Shown here piece after piece: positions 60,321 to 64,000 of a DNA stretch of 64,000 bases (position 1 is the first letter of the stretch; the number at the start of each line of letters is the position of its first letter). The notes under the pieces are model-generated. The model saw only the letters and a list, made by a program, of their open reading frames with translations. It had not been told where the DNA came from and made no database searches. The translations under genes were made by a program, and so were the position numbers. Source of the DNA: Bacteroidota bacterium (lineage in GTDB: Bacteria; Bacteroidota; Bacteroidia; Cytophagales; Cyclobacteriaceae); assembly GCA_016191555.1 (NCBI GenBank), contig JACPVX010000014.1:1-64000 (forward strand). The letters are read 5' to 3'.

Positions 60321-61043
60321 ATGTCGATGAACCTCGTAGTCGATGTCGGCAATACGCGAATTAAAGCAGCAACTTTCGATGGCGAACAGTTGCTCGAATC
60401 CTTTCAGTTTGCAACGGTAAATGACCTTCGCGAAGGAATCAAAAATCTCACTTTTCAATATGTGTTGATTTGCTCGGTCAATCAAGAAGCCGAAGAATTT
60501 AACTTCCTGCAGCCCACCGTAAAAAAGTTTTTCTTATCGCCTCAACTGCCCTTGCCTATTAAAAATGCATATGCCACGCCCCGCACGTTAGGGGTAGATC
60601 GGTTGGCAGGAGCCTGTGGTGCCTACGCCTTGTACCCCGGAAAAAATTGCTTGGTGGTCGATGCCGGCACCTGTATTAATTATGAGTTTTTGGATGACTC
60701 AGGCACTTATCATGGTGGTGCTATTTCGCCCGGTATTGACATGCGTTTCAAAGCCATGCATACGTTTACCGCGCGGCTGCCGTTAGTTGAGCGAAATGAA
60801 AATGCAAACTGGATTGGCAATAGCACAGAGTCATGCATGCAAAGTGGGGTAATGAATGGAGTGGTGGCCGAAGTTGAAAATACCATCGCCTGGTATCGAG
60901 AAAAATACCCATCGGTAGTGGTGCTAATTTGTGGTGGCGATGCCCCATTTTTTGAAAACAGGCTGAAACCTACCATATTTGCAGCCCCCGATCTGGTTTT
61001 AAAGGGATTGAACAGGATTTTACGCTATAATGCTTCATATTAA
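60321..61043 (+). CDS. coaX: Type III pantothenate kinase
   Basis: A 240-residue kinase that makes 4'-phosphopantothenate, the first step of coenzyme A synthesis. The N-terminal phosphate-1 motif is VVDVGNTRIKAATFDG; the central block TPRTLGVDRLAGACGAYALY and DAGTCINYEFLDDSG with GGAISPGIDMRFKAMHTFTA are diagnostic, and the last motif is VVLICGGDAPFFENRL. An ATG at 60327 is an alternative start. Its 3' end overlaps the outer-membrane protein gene by 14 nt, so they are cotranscribed. In Bacteroidota coaX is commonly followed by envelope genes and lptC, as here. Confidence 0.95.
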   Translation: MSMNLVVDVGNTRIKAATFDGEQLLESFQFATVNDLREGIKNLTFQYVLICSVNQEAEEFNFLQPTVKKFFLSPQLPLPIKNAYATPRTLGVDRLAGACGAYALYPGKNCLVVDAGTCINYEFLDDSGTYHGGAISPGIDMRFKAMHTFTARLPLVERNENANWIGNSTESCMQSGVMNGVVAEVENTIAWYREKYPSVVVLICGGDAPFFENRLKPTIFAAPDLVLKGLNRILRYNASY

Positions 61044-62316
61044 AAGGTCTTTTCTACTCTGCTTCGCGATTTTCGCAGCAAATTTTGCTTCCGGCCAGGT
61101 CGCTAACAGTCCATTCTCCACTTTTGGCTTAGGCGATACCTACGGTAACGGGTTAGCTCAGCACCAAGGCATGGCTGGCGCGGGCATCAGCAATCCCAGC
61201 TCTTGGTACATTAACAACCAAAACCCGGCATTGCTTACTTATAATTATGTCACCACATTTCAGGCAGGCATGATTTTAGAAAACCGAACAATTAATGATG
61301 GCTCGAGCACATTAAAGACTGGCACCGGCAATCTTAATTATTTGGTCGTGGCTTTTCCAGTTAAATCCGGAAAATGGACCACTTCGTTAGGCCTGATGCC
61401 GTTTTCTTCAGCAAATTATAAGTTAACCACCACCGGCAAAGTATTAAACGATGTTACCACCACGGTAACCAGTCAACAAACAGGAAGTGGTGGATTGAAT
61501 CAATTCTATTGGGCGAATGGAGTGCGCGTTCACAAAAATGTGGCGGTTGGTTTACGTGCCAATTATTTGTTCGGATCCATTAATTCAGAAAAAACAGAAA
61601 CGATCAATTTTCTTAATCCCAGCGATTCGCGTGTCATCATTTATGATCCATTGTTGATCGATAAAAGTTATGTGAAAGATTTCACCTTTTCTACGGGGGT
61701 TTATTTCCATAAAGATTCTATTACAAAAAAGAATTTCCGCGTAGGCGCAGGTTTCGTGTATGACTTTAGTTCGAAATTAAATGCCAGCAGAACGTTACGA
61801 ATCGAACAGCGCAGCATTAGAGGTACAATTGTGGACTCTACAACTTTGATCAATAAAGAACCCTCATCTTTCACGCTGCCGCAATCATTCGGCATCGGCC
61901 TTTCTGCGGGTATTCCGGGTCGCTGGACAGTTGCCGGAGATCTTTCGATTTCTGACTATACCGTTTTCAACGGATTGAATGGCGTGAAGACGCCTACCAC
62001 TAAAGGCTTCCGAAGCGGCCTTGGTTTTGAATATATTCCGAATCAAACGAGTGCAAGCAACTATTTGCGAAGAATCACTTACCGAACAGGTGTAAGCTAC
62101 GAACGATACCCTTATTTGGTAAACGGTAATGAAGTTAAAGATCTTGGCATTAATTTTGGTCTATCATTGCCTGTAGGGATTTCTACTTTAGATTTGTCCC
62201 TTAAAATCGGAAAAAGAGGAAGTATTACACAAAATAGCATTGACGAAAACTATTTTAAACTCTATTTTGGCATGACTTTCAATGACCGATGGTTTATTAA
62301 AAGGAAGTTTGATTGA
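61030..62316 (+). CDS. Outer-membrane beta-barrel protein (FadL-like start)
   Basis: A 428-residue exported protein: signal peptide (about residues 1-22, ending F-A-S-G-Q), followed by NSPFSTFGLGDTYGNGLAQH and MAGAGISNPSSWYINNQNPA, a plug-like start reminiscent of FadL/PorV-type barrels. The remaining sequence alternates amphipathic strands with polar loops, ending in the strand YFKLYFGMTFNDRWFIKRKFD. It is the second gene after coaX (overlap 14 nt) and before a TPR protein (13 nt), then lptC. Function unknown; an envelope-assembly or transport role fits the neighbours. Confidence 0.85.
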   Translation: MLHIKRSFLLCFAIFAANFASGQVANSPFSTFGLGDTYGNGLAQHQGMAGAGISNPSSWYINNQNPALLTYNYVTTFQAGMILENRTINDGSSTLKTGTGNLNYLVVAFPVKSGKWTTSLGLMPFSSANYKLTTTGKVLNDVTTTVTSQQTGSGGLNQFYWANGVRVHKNVAVGLRANYLFGSINSEKTETINFLNPSDSRVIIYDPLLIDKSYVKDFTFSTGVYFHKDSITKKNFRVGAGFVYDFSSKLNASRTLRIEQRSIRGTIVDSTTLINKEPSSFTLPQSFGIGLSAGIPGRWTVAGDLSISDYTVFNGLNGVKTPTTKGFRSGLGFEYIPNQTSASNYLRRITYRTGVSYERYPYLVNGNEVKDLGINFGLSLPVGISTLDLSLKIGKRGSITQNSIDENYFKLYFGMTFNDRWFIKRKFD

Positions 62317-62329
62317 AACGTAAATTATT

Positions 62330-63691
62330 ATGAAAATGAATTTGAAACAGGTAGTACTCGGTTTGGCACTCGTTGCCACCTCCTCACTTTCTGCAGTTGC
62401 TCAGTGTAAGCAGCAAATATGGCCTGCTGATAAGGCAAAAGCTGAAGAATGTGTGGCTGTATTTGGCGATGCAGTTAAACAAGGTCATTATAGAGCAGCC
62501 ACCGCTTCTCTGCAATGGATGATGACCAATGCGCCCAACTGGAATACCAAATTATATGTAGACGCTGCTACTGCTTATGATGGCTTGGCTGGTCAGGAAA
62601 AAGATGCTGTTAAGAAAAAAGTATTAGTAGATTCTTTAATGTTGATCTATGATCTACGCTTAAAGAATTGCGGTGATGAGGTGAATGTGTTGAACCGCAA
62701 GGCTGCCGCTAATGTAAAATACAACATCAACAATAAAGAAAAAGCTGCCGAACTTCTGGCGATGTATGATCGCGTTTACGAAATCAGCGGTAACAATGTA
62801 AACGATAACAATTTGGAAGCTTACATATCGGTGATTTATGTGAACTACCTTATTCAGAAAAACTTGCCTGAGGCTCAAAAAACATTGACCGAAGAACAAA
62901 TTTTGGCAAGATATGATAAGCTGGTGGCTGTGATCGAAGCTAAAACTCAAAAAGCGCAGGCAGAAAATAAAATTGCCGATGCAGATAAATACAAGTCCAT
63001 CAAAGCCAATGTGGATGACAAACTTTCTAAAATGGTTACGATCAACTGTGCCTTTGTAAAGAAAAACTGGGAGCCTCGCTTCAGACAAAATCCTACTGAT
63101 GTTGTGCTTGCCAAAAAAATCTTCCAGGCAATGTTGAACGACAAGTGTACTGATGATCCACTTTGGTTTGAAGCTACCGAAGTTGTTCATAAGGCCAGCC
63201 CTGATTTTACTTTAGCTCAAGTTTTAGGAGCAAAGTACTTACAAGCCAAAAATTTCGATAAAGCTCTTCCTTTGTTAAACGAAGCTTTAACACTTGCTAC
63301 CACACCAGCAGATAAAGGAAAGATCAACATCCTCTTGGGTGACAACGAAAACCAAAAAGGAAATAAGCAATCAGCCAGAGAGTTTTACAGAAAGGCGATT
63401 GCTGCTGACCCTACTAACAAAGACGGGTTCGAGAAAATTGGCGACTTGTACTACTTCTCGTTTGCCGAATGCTCTAGAAAGCAAAGCTTGGCAGAAGACA
63501 GATTGGTTTACATTGCTGCATACGACATGTACGCAAAAGCCGGCAGTCAAGATAAAATGAAGTCAGCTCGTGGCCAATTCCCTTCTGTTACCGAATTGTT
63601 CGAGTTGAACTGGAAGGAAGGTGACGTTAAGAAAATCGACAAGTGCTGGGTGGGTGAAACCGTAACCCTTCGCACACGCGGAAAAGAATAA
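62330..63691 (+). CDS. Secreted TPR protein in the coaX-lptC locus
   Basis: A 453-residue exported protein: signal peptide MKMNLKQVVLGLALVATSSL ending A-V-A-Q, then a mostly helical body. The N-terminal 200 residues have an irregular helical-repeat pattern with several cysteines (C26, and pairs further on), and the C-terminal half has recognisable TPRs (FDKALPLLNEALTLATTPAD and SAREFYRKAIAADPTNKDGF). Two cysteine-containing loops could form disulfides. It follows the barrel gene by 13 nt and is closed by a strong terminator before lptC. It may be a periplasmic partner of the envelope machinery; function is not established. Confidence 0.87.
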   Translation: MKMNLKQVVLGLALVATSSLSAVAQCKQQIWPADKAKAEECVAVFGDAVKQGHYRAATASLQWMMTNAPNWNTKLYVDAATAYDGLAGQEKDAVKKKVLVDSLMLIYDLRLKNCGDEVNVLNRKAAANVKYNINNKEKAAELLAMYDRVYEISGNNVNDNNLEAYISVIYVNYLIQKNLPEAQKTLTEEQILARYDKLVAVIEAKTQKAQAENKIADADKYKSIKANVDDKLSKMVTINCAFVKKNWEPRFRQNPTDVVLAKKIFQAMLNDKCTDDPLWFEATEVVHKASPDFTLAQVLGAKYLQAKNFDKALPLLNEALTLATTPADKGKINILLGDNENQKGNKQSAREFYRKAIAADPTNKDGFEKIGDLYYFSFAECSRKQSLAEDRLVYIAAYDMYAKAGSQDKMKSARGQFPSVTELFELNWKEGDVKKIDKCWVGETVTLRTRGKE

Positions 63692-63711
63692 TTCTTAGGA
63701 ATGATTATTGC

Positions 63712-63746
63712 AAGAAGGCTGGCTATAGGTCAGCCTTCTTTGTTTT
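63712..63746 (+). terminator. Intrinsic terminator between the TPR gene and lptC
   Basis: Perfect 10-bp stem AAGAAGGCTG (63712-63721) and CAGCCTTCTT (63731-63740), 9-nt loop, then TGTTTT. The lptC ATG is only 19 nt further on, so the hairpin may be a partial attenuator inside the operon. Confidence 0.75.
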
Positions 63747-63764
63747 AGAAGAACCAGTTGTAAA

Positions 63765-64000
63765 ATGAATACAAAGCGAATCGGTTGGGTTTTCTCATTT
63801 GCCTTAGCGGTAGCGATCAACCTTACCTCTTGCCGCAATAAGGAGGTGACCGCACCTTTAATTTATGAAGGTCCGCTTCGGGAAGCGGAAGACGTAGTGA
63901 TGCACTATACCGAAAACGACCGGGTAAAAGCGCTGCTGAAGGCTAAGAAAATTTTTGAGTTCCAGAATGGAGATCAGGAATTTCCGGAAGGAATTTATTT
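63765..64000 (+). CDS. lptC: LPS export protein LptC, 3' part outside the window
   Basis: The first 78 residues of a lipoprotein running off the right edge. It begins with a membrane segment ending in N-L-T-S-C (lipobox Cys23), then P-L-I-Y-E-G-P-L and VVMHYTENDRVKALLKAKKI, followed by F-Q-N-G-D-Q-E-F-P-E-G-I-Y. The last motif, with P-E-G-I, is the conserved signature of LptC, which bridges the inner-membrane LptBFG complex and LptA in LPS export. Position after coaX and the TPR gene is the order usual in Bacteroidota. It was too close to the edge to appear as a full frame. Assignment rests on motif and context. Confidence 0.82.
   Translation, partial: MNTKRIGWVFSFALAVAINLTSCRNKEVTAPLIYEGPLREAEDVVMHYTENDRVKALLKAKKIFEFQNGDQEFPEGIY

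Noticed and set aside
1-64000. CRISPR arrays, prophage, transposons or restriction-modification genes
   Set aside because: I looked for regularly spaced repeats, transposase, integrase, methylase and phage-type genes and saw none; the window is ordinary chromosomal sequence in this respect.

Overview
The window looks like a chromosomal segment of a Bacteroidota bacterium, most likely of the Cytophagales/Cytophagia type. The reasons are direct: moderately AT-rich DNA; almost no Shine-Dalgarno sequences; repeated TAnnTTT(A/G) boxes (the Bacteroidota -7 element) a short distance before start codons; and a family repertoire typical of the phylum (FISUMP lipoprotein, DUF2141, DUF547, DUF1684, TPR proteins anchored in the membrane with a terminal HTH, LytS/LytTR pairs, a DoxX-thioredoxin protein beside shikimate kinase, coaX upstream of lptC). 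There is no rRNA, CRISPR array, transposase, integrase or phage gene. Two tRNAs are present: Gly(CCC) and Cys(GCA).

Layout. 1-3.6 kb: end of a glycosyltransferase, a HAMP sensor kinase, and a small minus-strand group (membrane protein, PepSY-like membrane protein, His-rich secreted peptide). 3.7-9.3 kb: tRNA-Gly, glnS, and a minus-strand molybdenum-hydroxylase operon (2Fe-2S subunit, Tat-exported Mo subunit, cytochrome c). 9.5-16.3 kb: DUF2141, a short GT35 phosphorylase-like enzyme, DUF547, a coupled FAD-reductase/membrane Fe-S protein pair, and a TPR protein. 16.3-23.2 kb: two minus-strand operons (sugar MFS - phosphoesterase - START; yceI - alpha/beta hydrolase - sterol desaturase-like - nhaC). 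23.6-30.6 kb: PhyH dioxygenase, tRNA-Cys, an MFS transporter, DUF1684, a two-component system with a small secreted protein, and a tandem jelly-roll protein. 30.7-42.8 kb: floA/nfeD, proS, a Tyr/Gly-rich secreted protein, a FadL-like porin, aroK-doxX-ribH, a TPR protein, and dnaK. 42.8-45.6 kb: a glycosyltransferase, two very small membrane peptides missed by ordinary gene calling, and a FISUMP lipoprotein.

The most distinctive region is 45.7-55.5 kb. On the plus strand run a globin, a LytS-type kinase with almost no extracytoplasmic domain, a TPR-LytS kinase, a LytTR regulator, a TPR-HTH protein, and a second globin-like protein whose proximal histidine position holds Phe. A minus-strand TPR-kinase/LytTR pair converges on it. 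The three plus-strand sensors form a mosaic: the middle one shares its TPR-TM half with the downstream HTH protein and its kinase half with the upstream kinase. Three tandem 20-bp repeats precede the first globin and a 16-bp palindrome precedes the second. I propose, as inference, a split globin-coupled sensor cluster for a gas or redox ligand.

55.7-64 kb: a 44-residue membrane peptide, aspartate kinase, NhaD, glutamate dehydrogenase-family enzyme, coaX, an outer-membrane protein, a TPR protein, and the start of lptC. Several enzymes lack a residue normally required for catalysis (GT35 PLP lysine, alpha/beta-hydrolase serine, globin proximal histidine); these are listed as separate findings.
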